From: Paragorgia papillata
Taxonomy: Eukaryota; Cnidaria; Anthozoa; Scleralcyonacea; Coralliidae
Assembly: GCA_035771165.1 (NCBI GenBank)
Contig: JAWNZC010000261.1
Coordinates: forward strand, 1,191,501-1,255,500
DNA: 64,000 nucleotides
Direction of reading: 5' to 3'
Below are positions 33,907-45,621 of the stretch, piece by piece. A model generated the notes under the pieces. It worked only from the letters and a program-made list of their open reading frames with translations. It was not told the DNA's origin and did no database searches. Numbering within the stretch: position 1 is the stretch's first letter; the number at the start of each line of letters is the position of its first letter. The position numbers and the translations under genes are program-made.

Positions 33907-34904
33907 GAATGAATGAATGAATGAATGAATGAATAACTTTATTTAAGTGTCAATGTATTTAGCTATATATTACAGCTAATTGGGGACACTATTTATAAGT
34001 TTTAGACTAAAATAGGATTTATACTACTAGATCAAAATTTCTCTATTTTTACAATAATTAACCTTTTAAAACTATTAAGAATATTTCTTAAAATACACCT
34101 ATATACAATATGATAAATAAAAAAATAAATAGATCAATATAAATAAAATAACAATAAAAATTAAGTTGAACATAAAATACAATTTCTGCAGTTATTATCG
34201 AGTATGGTTTCTAAGTCCTGTTTTCTAATATTCCTTTTAAAAGATTCTAAGCTAGGTTTCTCTTTATCTTCTTTGGTTAATTTAGACCATATATAAGGGC
34301 CATAATATCTTAAAGAATGTTTACCGTATTTAACGGTACTGTATCGCGGTATGTTAAAATCTGCATTTCGCAGTTTGTAATGATTAATATTTTTTATGAA
34401 GATTTCATTTAAGTGAACAGGACTTAAATTGTTCTTAATTTTGTACATTAATAATGCTGTATCTTGAAGTCTTCTATTAATTAAACTTGGGAGATTAGCA
34501 CGATTGAGTAGCTGCTGGTACGTAATAGTTGAGTCAGTTATATTATATACTGCTATGAGGGCTCGCTCTTGAATTCGCTCTAACTTTCTTTTATCTGAAG
34601 CCCGACAAAAGTGCCACACTAAGTGACAATACGTAAGATGCGGTAAGATTGCAGACTTGTAAAGTTGTAGCTTTGCAGATGTTGGAATTAACTTCCGGAA
34701 ACGTAATATCACCCCAACCTTTCTGCTACTTTTTCTACACACAGTAGTGACATGTTTATTAAAATCAAGAATTTCATCAAGGTTTACTCCCAGTACTTTA
34801 AGATCTTCTCTGTTAGGTGCAATATTGATAATGAAAATGCTTTTAAAGAATAAATCTGTTTCTATGCTTCTTTCATTTGGTCCAACCTTTTTTGAAGGTT
34901 TCAA
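33907..34904 (-). pseudogene. 5'-truncated CR1/L2-type LINE
   Basis: A 247-codon ORF (34904-34161, minus) covers the C-terminal part of a LINE reverse transcriptase: ..LKVLGVNLDEILDFNKHV.., ..LYKSAILPHLTYCHLVW.., ..ERIQERALIAVYN... The RT active site itself is missing, lost by 5' truncation. It ends at a (GAAT)n run on + (33907-33932), i.e. (ATTC)n on minus, the tail form of L2/CR1-like elements. The open frame suggests a younger copy than the LINE at 25990. Confidence 0.85.
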
Positions 34905-35190
34905 GACTTTTCAAGACCTTTTCAAGCTTTTCCAGACCATTATAGACCTTTCAAGACATTTTAATACCTTTCAAGACCTTTTAGTCTTTTCAAGACGTTT
35001 CCAGACCTTTCTAGATTGTTATCAAGCTAACATTCCAATTTCCCAAAAGGTCTTGAAAAGGTCTTTAGACATGTCAAATTAGGATCACGGGGCAGATCTT
35101 AGCAAGACATTTACTTTAGGCGCTTTCTAGATCCTTTCAAGACCTTTTTAGACAATATTCTAGATCTTTTCAAGACCTTTCCAAGGTCTT
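34880..35190. repeat. Degenerate CAAGACCTTTT tandem repeat
   Basis: TTTCAAGACCTTTT-like words recur every 11-16 bp, with inverted AAAAGGTCTTGAAAAGG in the middle (about 35045). Confidence 0.7.
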
Positions 35191-36417
35191 CAAAATGTCT
35201 GTCATTTTCCTACGGGATGCCTTCATTCTTACTGATAAAGACAAATAAATACCTCACAATGTACTGTATATTTAAACTGATTTTAAACTATTTTTATACT
35301 ATTTTTATGATTTAAACACTATTTTAAAGATGTATTGCCTATTTATCTTTTATTTTACACCATTTTAAAAATATGGGACATAATTTTTAAAAAATAGTTA
35401 AATACGTCATGAAACTAATAGAATTCAACTGCCTATTTTAAATTCAACAATGGAATTAATGAGGAAATGACGTCACATCAAGTAGTTCCAGTCCAAATAT
35501 TGACCAAATAACATTTGCTGCAATTTCCAGCGAATAGGACTTTTTGCCAATCTTCAAAGAGATATATCTTGGAAACAAAACTGTAAAATAACTTTACAAC
35601 TGTTTTTTCGCCCTCTAAACAGGGAACTAAAAACTGTGTAGAGTTTATATGCACTTTAAATAGACTATTTAAAATGTGTTTATAAAAATTGTGCTGAAAG
35701 AATGTCATGAAATAGATTTCAAATAGACCATTTTAATAATATTTTGAAATTGTAAAACTAAGTATTTATTAAGTATTTAAAAGCTATTTTTTAAATTTTT
35801 CACAAACAGATTTACAAATAGATAAAAAATGATCTATTTTAAAACTGTTTACAATACTATTAGTTAAAAATAAAAATAGGTTTTAAATAAGCTATTTAAA
35901 AGCTATTTTGAATTCGTCATAAAACTGCATTGCAGTATGATTTTTAAATTTATAGTAAAACTAAAAGTATTTGAACATTTGATTAAACTTAACAATATTA
36001 CGATTACTATTACTATCTGAATACTATTTTAAGAACAGCTAGTCTACAGCGCGGAATTGGTGACTTTCTAACTTGTGCATGAATTTATGATCGGCATATA
36101 TGAAGTAATTAATTTATTGTAATGACCGAGGGCTGGTTGTTGTTGTATGGGACTTAATGGGAGTCATCATCGATCATCATCGACCTTCAGAGGGGCGAGG
36201 GAGCTTAGCAGTCATTGTTGAGACTTAGGGAGACAGCAGATCACAAATCTGTCTCGAAATTATCAACCCAAAGTAATTGAGTTTTTTTTTAACTAATTTT
36301 AATTATTTTAATGGTTACACATTTAATGGTTACACAATAACTACCACATACAGTGACTATGAGGGGGAAAAATAAAGAAAAAATATTTTTTGTGAACTAC
36401 ACTAGTTGCAAAATGTG
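35191..36417. other. AT-rich DNA, no gene seen
   Basis: Low-complexity stretches of CTATTTTAA and related words are common (35270-35990). No ORF shows coding character. Confidence 0.5.
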
Positions 36418-36699
36418 CTAGTCCTTTTCAAACGAGTTTGGGATATGACATAGATACACACTGCCTGAAGTAATATCCAACCTCACATATTTCTCTACTA
36501 TCGAGGAGATAGGTACAACAATAACTTCGTCAGTAACATCAACCCGCACAATATGTTTCACTACTGTGATACCATGGTATGTTGGTAGTTGGCACATATG
36601 CACATTCATCATCTTAACTATAGCAACGTAATTTACTTGAAAACTAATGCAAGCACACTTCCAATTTATACACTGCATTCTTATACACTTCTTTTCCAC
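36418..36699 (-). CDS. Possible terminal exon of an unknown gene
   Basis: A minus-strand ORF ends ..VVKHIVRVDVTDEVIVVPISSIVEKYVRLDI.., ..YLCHIPNSFEKD-stop. The alternating hydrophobic pattern (VVPISSIVEK) looks coding and resembles C-terminal tails of multicopy, probably transposon-derived animal proteins. No confident 5' partner exon was found. The ATG at 36699 may not be the true start, since a spliced acceptor further down is also possible. Confidence 0.4.
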   Translation of the reverse strand: MEKKCIRMQCINWKCACISFQVNYVAIVKMMNVHMCQLPTYHGITVVKHIVRVDVTDEVIVVPISSIVEKYVRLDITSGSVYLCHIPNSFEKD

Positions 36700-37074
36700 T
36701 TTAATGTATTTTAAAATGGAACCATAATGATTATCTCCATTTATCAGAAAAAAAACACACTAAAGTTGTTTCTAGCTGTTGTATTTTTATACAAGGAACG
36801 TTGGAGTTCCAAACCATTGATAACAGCACGTCTGAACACCCATATCTTGTTGACTGCACCTAGGATGTTCCTCCCCTCTTTAGAAACAATATCTGATGTT
36901 TCCCTGACACGCTATAGTGATTCAACCACAAAGGTGCCTTCTGAAATCTCTTCTCCAATGCTCCTTTATAAATAAATAATTACAATTAATAGAAGCTTGC
37001 ACTTGGAATACAGATGTACACAGTGGAGCTTCGCTGTAACGCGCATCGTTCCATGGGCTGGGAAATTCGAAAAG

Positions 37075-37835
37075 TATGCACGTATGATACGTGAAGCGTA
37101 CGCGCAACCTATATGCGAAATATACGTGCAACCTATATGCGAAGTATACGCGTATTATGCACGAAGCATACGCGTAATCTACGCGAAGTATACGAGTAAC
37201 ATACGCGAAATATAAGCGTAACTTACGTGAAGTATACGCGTAACATACACAAAACATTTGCATATGATACGCGAAGTATATGCGTAGCCTACGCGAAGTA
37301 TACGCGTATCATACGGGAAATATACGCGTAAGATACCTGAAGTATACGAGTAACATACGGGGAATATAAGCGCAACCTACGCGAAGTACACACGTATCAC
37401 ACAAGAAGTGTACACGCGTATCATACCAGAAGTGTACACGCGTATCATACAAGAAGTGTACACGCGTATCATACAAGAAGTGTACACGCGTATTATACAA
37501 GAAGGATACACGTATCATACAAGAAGTGTACACGCGTATCATACAAGAAGTGTACACGCGTATTATACAAGAAGTATACACGTATCATACAAGAAGTGTA
37601 CACGCGTATCATACAAGAAGTGTACACGCGTATTATACAAGAAGTGTACACATATACAAGAAGTGTACACGCGTATTATACAAGAAGTATACACGTATCA
37701 TACAAGAAGTGTACACGCGTATCATACAAGAAGGGTACACGCGTATTATACAAGAAGTACAAACCGGTATCATACAAGAAATGTATACGCGTATCATACA
37801 AGAAGTATACACGTATCATACGCGTAGCATGAGAA
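37075..37835. repeat. Minisatellite, 24 bp unit (GTGTACACGCGTATCATACA..)
   Basis: From 37400 on, the unit is 24 bp: GTGTACACGCGTATCATACA plus AGAA, repeated ~17 times with variants. The 5' part (37075-37390) is a more diverged set of ~18-24 bp units built on GAAGTATACGCGTA. The unit is a multiple of three, so one frame stays open; this is not evidence of a gene. Confidence 0.9.
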
Positions 37836-38429
37836 CTGACATTCATAAACCAAACCAAGAAAACCAGTGATATCGAGAAGCAAGAGATTTCTCTGGTGCC
37901 TAGGATACTATCTTATGTTCTGCTGATCTGTACTGCATGACTTGTTTGAGTTATTACAACAGGATAGTATGTACATATACACTCTAAAAAATAGGTTGTG
38001 TTATGCAACACAACTTTTTGTCCAGAAAACAATACACCTTAAGGTGTGTGAGAAAACAGCAAAAGATGTGCGAGAAAACACGGTTTAAGGTGTGTAATAT
38101 AACATACCATAAGGTGTGTTTTTGGTTTGTCCCAAAAACAACACACATTAAGATGTGTTTTGTGAAAAGGTGTGTTATTTAACACACCAAGGTGTGTTTT
38201 CTAACGCACCAAGTGTGTTATTTAACACGCCAAGGTGTGTTTCCTAACACACTTAAAATGTGTTTTCTAACACACCTTAAGATGTGTTTCACAACACACT
38301 TTAAGAGGTGTTTCACACACATCTTGAAATGTGTTATCTAACACACCTTGAAATGTGTTATCTAACACACCTTAAGATGTGTTACCAAACACAGCTTTAA
38401 AAGTTGTGTTAACGAACACACCTCCACAG

Positions 38430-39525
38430 TCTGGTAAAAATACAACTATACATTAAAGCACAACTTAAGAAGCAACTACAATTAAAAAAATATTAATATA
38501 TTTATGACAAAAGTAATCTGATTATATGTATGCATGCATCCAACAAATAATTTAGTTATTCAAAAAATAAATATTACATTTTTAAAAAGTTGATGGCTAA
38601 TAATATAATATAAGATTAAAAATAGTTTGCGATAGACAAAACTAAACAGTGTCATCAAACCCTAATATTAAAAGACTAAAATTTGAATCTGAATTCATGA
38701 ATGTCAACACATTATGTTCCTGAGTTCTGACATACAGGAAAAACAAATGATAATCGTCAGGATAATTACAGAATTTACTGTAAATAGGCACCCCAACTAA
38801 AATAAGCATTCATGATATACAGCAAAATCAAATGAATAAATAAATATTCAAAACACTCAAATATATCCCCTCTTGCGTTTTTTTACATGCGTGTAAAGTG
38901 CAGGACTCCAGATTCAACGAAACTCTCAACACTGCACATTTGTGTGTTCATAACATGACTTACAGTGAATAATATTATGAAGTCGGTTTTCTTTGATGTA
39001 CTGCAGTTTATATACAGGTTATAAACCCCCAACCATATATAAACCTCGCAATAACAATGGAACCTCGTCACAAGCTCTTTTCCTATTGGGCTCAATTTTA
39101 CCTGACCCAGTTATAATCACATACAGTATAAAGTAAAATTATTAGTCCCTAAAAGGCTAACAGATAAAAGTGATACTCCGGTCGACCAATTAATTACAAC
39201 AAGCATACTATATTTTAATCATGGAAACCTTTTTAGATTAAATTTTTAAAGAGAAAGCTCTATGGTGTGAAAATTTTTGAATAAAGATCTATTAATCTTT
39301 CCACACTAGAGACTTTCGCTAAAATGTGATGATAATAGCACCTCTGATTAAAATGTAGTTTCATCACTATTATTAACCACTTTATCGAGAAATGTGCTGA
39401 CAGTGGTATAGGATAAAGTTTGCATGTAGTTGCTACATAGCTGCAGCACATCTCAGTCCATGTACAAGTTTCTTAACTCTTTCAGCATATCTGAATACCC
39501 CCAGAATTAAATAATGAATTTGATG
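38430..39525. other. AT-rich DNA, no gene seen
   Basis: Interior of the 6.9 kb element; only short ORFs without coding character. Confidence 0.5.
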
Positions 39526-39528
39526 TTA

Positions 39529-39836
39529 GGCCGCTATTTGTTGCATATTAGTTTCTCATCCAGGATTTTACCAATAGTTCATGTGGTAGGGCAGCCATTA
39601 CCATTAATCCATTATTAGCGGTTGTACATTGAAAAGCACGCAGTACGTTAAAAATATGGTCATACGACATACAAATGAAAAAAACATGACCGCACCAAAT
39701 GATGCCCAGGATCCTTTATGATTTCCAAGCCCAGGTTTCCTCATGTTTGTGTTAATAATAATAATAAAAACTTTGAGTTGGGCCATTTTAGGCATCAGGC
39801 AGGGGATGAGAAACTAATACGCAACAAATAACGGCC
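39529..39836. mobile_element. PIF/Harbinger-like MITE
   Basis: Termini GGCCGCTATTTGTTGCATAT and the matching inverted end (..ATACGCAACAAATAACGGCC) pair over ~33 bp with three or four mismatches. A TTA duplication flanks it (39526-39528, 39837-39839), the 3 bp target size of PIF/Harbinger. 308 bp, noncoding. Confidence 0.8.
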
Positions 39837-39839
39837 TTA

Positions 39840-41056
39840 ATTGATTAAAGTTTTAGTATGAAAACTATTGCACTAATAGACTGACACTATAATTTTTTAA
39901 CAATTATTCATTAGCTATAATTCAAAACAGTTGAAAGCTTCAATTTTGAACCATCATTTGTAAATGTGTGCATGAATGTGATAACTACAGAACTGTTAAG
40001 AAATAAAACTTAAAATTAGATACTAACCAATAAATAAGTTGACTGTTTACATCTTATTAAAGAATAATGTTGTCTTTATTTATTTTGTTCTGTCATGAAT
40101 TAGGGTTACATGCAGTACTACCATTATTTCCAGTCTACGGTATATGACTTTATAATCCTTTAATAAACTAAGACAAAGATTTTGACGTTAGTATACAGCC
40201 AAACAGATACACTATGTATCCCCTTCTTGACCGTAAAACACTGATCAAATGGAAAATCAGGTTTGCACCAATACATTTCAAAATGAAATATTTATAGTAA
40301 GTTTAGCCTGGCACTAGCTGAAGCTTCGTGCCAACCATGTGACTGGATTAGCTACTGGAAGAACTTTTTAAAGATTGTTGTAATCTGCATGTAACTGCAC
40401 TGTAGCCTGTATCAGGCAAGTGCTTAAATAACAATACAAATATATCAGAAGAAAACCCTTATTTTTAACTTTCAACAATACCATGCATTAACTGCTGAAC
40501 ATTTGTTTAATTAACTCTGATGAACAAACGGCAACATGTTTGATATTCTTTGTAGTCTGGTTTATATAATAGCATACATGCATAAGTTTGGCCTATTCAC
40601 AGTAAAGCCTTTTTCTTAACTTAAATATTGAAACATAAATTTGTATACACCAAAAAGGGATTCAAATGATCGACTTTTAGTAAATGAATATGCAGAGGGT
40701 GTGTATTCCTAATATTATATGCTGAGCAATGCTGAGCAATGCTGAGCAATGCTGAGCATGTGTATTCAAAATTGCCGCCGTTGTTGATCAACACAAAACA
40801 ATTTGTCAATTCCCAAAACAAACCATAAATCCTTTATTATTGTAATACTGATAAACTACGAAAATAACTGCCTCCTCCGCAGGCTCTTCTTATAATTTTT
40901 AGGAAAATAATTCGCGTTTGCGAAGCCAGGGAACTAGCATAGAGCGCGCGCAATGGTCGATGGGAAGGCCAGGTGAGAGAAGAGAAGAGCCTGCGAAATC
41001 GTGTGTCGAAAGTCGGTAAATTTGTTCGAAACAGTGAAAATGGCTTGAATTAAGAG
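39840..41056. other. No gene seen; short repeats
   Basis: TGCTGAGCAA is repeated four times at 40720-40758. CGCAGGCTCTTCT (40878) and AGAAGAGCCTGCG (40985) form an inverted pair just upstream of the ATG at 41057. Confidence 0.5.
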
Positions 41057-41875
41057 ATGGCGGAGGCTCTTGACGACAGTGGTCCGTTATTGGTCCTGGA
41101 AGACATTTTTTCTGATTCTTCTGATGATCTGGATGTTTCTTTTGGCAATCTGTCTATTCACGGTAAGTGTTGAATTACAGCGTCAGCCAGGTGTGCGCCA
41201 TGTGGCCATACCTTTTTTGTTTATACTCAAATTTAGGTAAAATGCCCATGGCTAGGGAGGCTTTTAATTCTTATAACAAATTCTTATCATTAGATGATCC
41301 ACGAAGGACAAGCACACCAAGTACTGACCGTTTGCTTAAGAGCAATTTAGACGATAGTCTGATCGGAGGAAAGCATCATCTGACACCTTCGTCGAAACAA
41401 GCTGGATAATTTGCCAAAACCAAAGCGATTTAATGTTGGTATGTATTTAATTTATAAGCCAATACGTATTTACAAGTCCTGTTTGACATTTTAGTGAGAT
41501 TTTACTTTAAGAAATTAAAGCCTTGTTCAAACGTCGCCAACTTTTCATATCTAATGCAAATAAGTCAGGCAATTTTCATTAATAGATTCAGCAGTGGTGA
41601 AATTAAGTTTGACGTTTGAACTAGGCCTAACATGATTTTATCTGGCCATAGGAGGAAAACCTAGTGGACGTGAAGTTGCAGAACGAAAGGCAACCCTAGA
41701 TTTGCTTCTAAGAGAAAGTTTTGAAATTCAAGAGGGGCATGAATTAACTGTTGCGACTGTACTGTCGTATCTTGGTTTTAAAGTAAAGATAAGAAAAAAC
41801 CCCCGTCTATCTATTGCTGTAAAGGAAGTTTTTCGTCGTGTTTACACAAGAAGAGAGAACAATATGTGGACGTAA
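41057..41875 (+). pseudogene. Small three-exon gene of unknown function, frameshifted
   Basis: Exon 1 (41057-41162) encodes an acidic N terminus (..LEDIFSDSSDDLDVSFG..). Exon 2 (41237-41438) opens GKMPMAREAFNSYNKF.. in phase but changes frame by one base at about 41385, before ..NKLDNLPKPKRFNV. Exon 3 (41652-41875) continues in that second frame: GGKPSGREVAERKATLDLLL.., ..LGFKVKIRKNPRLSIAVKEV.. and a stop. Clean GT/AG sites and codon-like third positions suggest it was a real gene of ~170 aa. I do not recognise the family. It may be cargo or an accessory gene of the surrounding 6.9 kb element. Confidence 0.5.
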
Positions 41876-43150
41876 ACAATATCCTTTTTACCTGTATACC
41901 TAACTTATGTTACATGTATCTGTCCTGTTTTGTCTGCGTTTATTGGCGGTTACCATATTACAGTCTGGGTGGGGGAAGGGGGACCCCAGGGGTGTTTGAC
42001 ATTGGAGAATACAGTACTTGAGTCAATTTCCCTACCACTGTACCTAAATCCACAGCTAATTTACCCTATCTGGGGACTTAGCAAACTACCTAGATAGTTT
42101 CTGCCAGTGTTCCGCAAGTAAAAGTTGTTTCCTAAAGAGCGGAACCTTGTGGGCAAACTGATTGTGTGCAAAACAACTGGTCACCATTCACCAATTGGTT
42201 TTGTTTGAACAGAACAACAATGGTAATGTATAGCAATATTTCTTGATATTTTGTAAAGTTACTATAGCTCCACTATATTAACTCCATTTATTAGATGTTG
42301 CACACAGTTTGAATGAATGAATAATATCAAATGAATAATAACCAATGAAAGTGAGTATAAAATTATCTAAACTGAATACAAAATATGCATTGCCAAAATA
42401 AGTCCTCTAGTGTAGAGGAATAATTTGAGGTTGATGTCAGATCGGATTGATTTCAAGTCCTTGCAATTAGTTCAATATGGTCCAGTCCTCATTGTCGGCT
42501 TTGAAATATTACATGAAATACCAAGCAAGTAGCTGTTCAACGCACTTCATTGGATCAATTGATTTGCAACAATATATTAGGAACACTTCTATTGCCGCGA
42601 CAATAACTGTCAATAATTAAATCCTACAAAATTTCAGTTTTCAGAACAAGGATTTCATATTTTCATATATACAGTTTTCGTCTTGTTCACTGTGTACAGT
42701 ATAATTATTATACAAACTTTAATATAATTATAATACCATAATAGGGCTAATAAAGTAATTTTATTTATAATTCATCTAATATACTATTAAGCTAGGTCAC
42801 ATCAAGGCTCATCAATTAGGTGAATAAAATTGTCTGGCCTTAGCAAGAATAAAATGTTTAAAGGTGCCATTGCCCGGTTGCCCCTTAATGGGTTAATAAA
42901 ATTGGAAAGCAGAATTTTATGAACAGTAATAAGTCGTTTATGAACTTGGTGTAATAGTAATTTAAAAAGAGTAAAATGAACTGTTTAAAATGTTATTTAC
43001 ATAATTTATAATTATATATGTTTTGATGAAAATGCTATTTACAGGTTTATGAAAACCTTTGTCTCTGTAGTCAAAAATATAATACAGGTGAAATTATATT
43101 CAAGTACAGGCCTATATACAGGGCTAAAAAGTAAATAATGATGTCCAACA
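41876..43150. other. No gene seen
   Basis: AT-rich interior of the 6.9 kb element with no ORF of coding character. Confidence 0.5.
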
Positions 43151-43169
43151 GGGTGAAATATATTTTAAT

Positions 43170-43579
43170 TAACTGTACAATATTCTAAAGGAGGGGGAAA
43201 CTACATCATTGATGGTTAAATTATTAATATTATCATATGGAGGAAAACTGCCACAAGTTTCAACAACATTTTCCAAGGTTAATTTGGAGAAGAATATGTT
43301 TTCATTGTTTAGCCCATTGTGGCCAACACCATTGAATTCTCAACATGTCAGGCCCTTTTGGCCTATGGGAATAAAATCATTCGGTATTAACAGAGAAGCT
43401 TTAGCCAAATCCGCCTCCTTCTTATGAATTACGCCATAATGTTGTCCTAGTCCACTCTCCTCAAAGAATAACAAGTTCTGGACACATTGAGCCTCTGGAC
43501 AAATAACTTTCTTCGCTTGGAAGGCATTGTGGATTGGCCTGTAAAGGTTCGCGTCAATTTCCATCTCGCCCGCCGCCAT
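43170..43579 (-). pseudogene. ORF with one in-frame TGA, unknown
   Basis: Starts MAAGEMEIDANLYRPIHNAF at 43579 and includes CPEAQCVQNLLFFEESGLGQ followed by HYGVIHKK, a possible C2H2-like unit. A TGA (about 43340) is followed in the same frame by ~55 further codons (..NGLNNENIFFSKLTLENVV..). It may be a decayed single-exon gene or chance. No family recognised. Confidence 0.3.
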
Positions 43580-43667
43580 TACAGACTACCCCATCTTGGA
43601 TGCACGATTTGCCAGTCGCTTCGCCTTTTCTCCTCTTCCCGTCATTCTTTGCGCGCACCCATATACG

Positions 43668-43709
<42 letters not shown>
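43668..43709. repeat. Poly-C tract, 42 nt
   Basis: An uninterrupted C run. Proline-rich and glycine-rich ORFs across it are artefacts. Confidence 0.95.
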
Positions 43710-43866
43710 TTCCCCTTCCCTCAATGATCGACCAGATCTCAATCTGAAGCGACTGGGGACGAGGCAGCGAAAATAAACACATTTTGTAAGAATCCAACCG
43801 CAAATCGTTTGTAAGAACATTTCTATTCCGTAGCGAATAAATAAATGAAGGATGAAGACTACAGTT

Positions 43867-44161
43867 ACCCTGCGAGCAGAGCCTTCCTTTCCTTATTTCA
43901 TCGCTGAGAGAGAGGAAGAAAAATAGGCTCTGTGGATTCGTGACTGGTTTCCATTGCGCATGCATGTCAGTTGCTTGGTTGCAATCTCGAACCCAGTCCC
44001 AATCAGAGCACAAAACCAAACCAGAACCGGTTAAATGTGTCTTAAACGGGTTACTTCGTCCTAAATCTTGGAAGAAGCCAAACACGAATACAGCAGAGCC
44101 TATACTTTTTTTCCTCTCTCTCAGCGAAGAAATAAGGAAAAGAAGGCTCTGCTCGCAGGGT
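43867..44161. mobile_element. Foldback MITE, TIR ACCCTGCGAGCAGAGCC
   Basis: 43867-43932 pairs with 44095-44161: CCCTGCGAGCAGAGCCTTC, then TTATTTC, then CTGAGAGAGAGGAA, with few mismatches. About 295 bp, noncoding. Confidence 0.75.
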
Positions 44162-44969
44162 AGGCTACAGTATAATGACTATTTCAAATATACATGCATA
44201 AATACATACAAATCAGTATACAAACTTGCTGATTAAAGAATCTATGACATACCTTCAATAATGTGACCGCATCCATCGTCTGTATACGTCTAGCGAAGAA
44301 CCAATTACAAAACAGAAGCAATATTACAAAGCCTGAAAGCTAAATGGCAAACCATCTCCAACGAACTTCCAATTCGAAAATAAACGTGTCACCGGTTCCC
44401 GCGTCATCATGGGATAATAATCCCGCGTTAGCCTTGCGTGGTCTTAGTGAAAAGATGTGTTATTTCAGGTTATTTGAAAAGGTGTGTTATTTGAAAAAAT
44501 GTGTTTTTAAAAAAGTGTGCTATTCTAAAAGGTGTGTTGTTCTGAAGGTGTGTTATTTAAAACGTGTGTTATCCAAAAGATGTGTTAATTTTGAAAGGGT
44601 GTGTAAAAGGTGTGTTGTTGTCAACTATGTGTTAACTTTCTAATGTGTGTTAAATTGCACACCTTGGGTTGCAAAAAGGTGTGTTATCCAAAGATGTGTA
44701 AACTGAAGGTGTGCTAGTAAACACACCAAATGTGTTTCCCAACACATCAAGGTGTGTTAAGTAACATACTAAGGCGTGTGTTCTAACACACAAAGGTGTG
44801 TTTTAAAAAAAATGTATACAAAGATGTGTTAAAATAACATACCTTTGTGTGAAAATCAACACATCTTGGTGTGTAAATGAACACACTATTTTTTAGAGTG
44901 TACTATAGTATAACAAATGTAGTGTGCTGCTTAGGCAGTGTTTGAAATCCAAACAGAAGTGTAGTAGAG

Positions 44970-45070
44970 TTAGTCTACCGCGCCGAAATATGGAAAATAT
45001 CGATCTAACGTTTCGAGTGAAGGCCCTTCTCGAAAGAAGAAACGTGGCCGATATTTTCCATATTCCGGCC
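44970..45070. repeat. Palindromic Penelope-like end sequence
   Basis: CGAAATATGGAAAATATCG pairs with CGATATTTTCCATATTCCG around a core carrying CGAGTGAAGGCCCTTCTCGAAA. Cores of this kind occur at Penelope-like element ends. Confidence 0.45.
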
Positions 45071-45089
45071 TACTACACTTCTATTTAAC

Positions 45090-45621
45090 AATTAGTCACC
45101 GAAGTCGACGTGACTATCGCGGCGAGGTAAGTGTAGCGGTTGTTATAACTTAACTTTACTAAGGCGTTAAAATGTTTAATCTCTAGCGTGGGTTTGTATC
45201 CGCATTCTTGTAAGTAGGTTTCCAGATCATTAGTTTTACGTAGTGCATTGACGTATAGATAATGTTTGTATACCGTATTTGGCAAAGAAGGTATTGGTGA
45301 ATAACCACGCAGTTTGTTCCTACGTAAGGACTGACGTAATGACCGTGATTCAGCAAGCTGACTGTCGCTGAATTGTAAGATATATAAACACAGCAACTCG
45401 ATGTATTAGATTAGATTTAGAAGCGAGAATTGTGAGACTGAGTGAACGAGATGTGAGAACCGAAGGTGCGATGTAGCTAGAGAAGACGTTTGTAACGTTC
45501 AGCTGTTCAATCTCGTTTGTCAATAAAGTTGTTCCAGAATCAGAGAAGAAAGTCTCTTCACTATGGCCCAAAAACACGCTACATAAGTACACCGATAGTC
45601 ACCGAGACTGAGGTGACTAAT
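45090..45621. mobile_element. Nonautonomous element, TIR AATTAGTCACC
   Basis: AATTAGTCACCGAAG..GTGACTATCG at 45090 pairs with CGATAGTCACCGAG..GGTGACTAATT at the right end; ~30 bp imperfect termini which are themselves partly palindromic. A 103-codon minus ORF inside shows no recognisable domain. Confidence 0.45.

Larger units (their letters stand above)
37980..44900. mobile_element. 6.9 kb DNA element with iterated subterminal repeats
   Basis: It starts CACTCTAAAAAATAG (37980-37994) and ends with the exact reverse complement (44886-44900), flanked by TA on both sides (37978-37979, 44901-44902). Each end has ~450 bp packed with AACACACC/GGTGTGTT words in both orientations (37995-38425 and 44450-44885). 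The interior holds a decayed small gene (41057-41875), MITEs and a poly-C tract, but no recognisable transposase. It might instead be two separate copies of one family in opposite orientation. Confidence 0.55.

Noticed and set aside
37408..37870. Tyr-Thr-Arg-Ile repeat ORFs up to 139 codons
   Set aside because: The 24 bp minisatellite unit is a multiple of three, so frames stay open without selection.
43487..44085. Proline-rich and glycine-rich ORFs
   Set aside because: They span a 42 nt poly-C tract and a foldback MITE.
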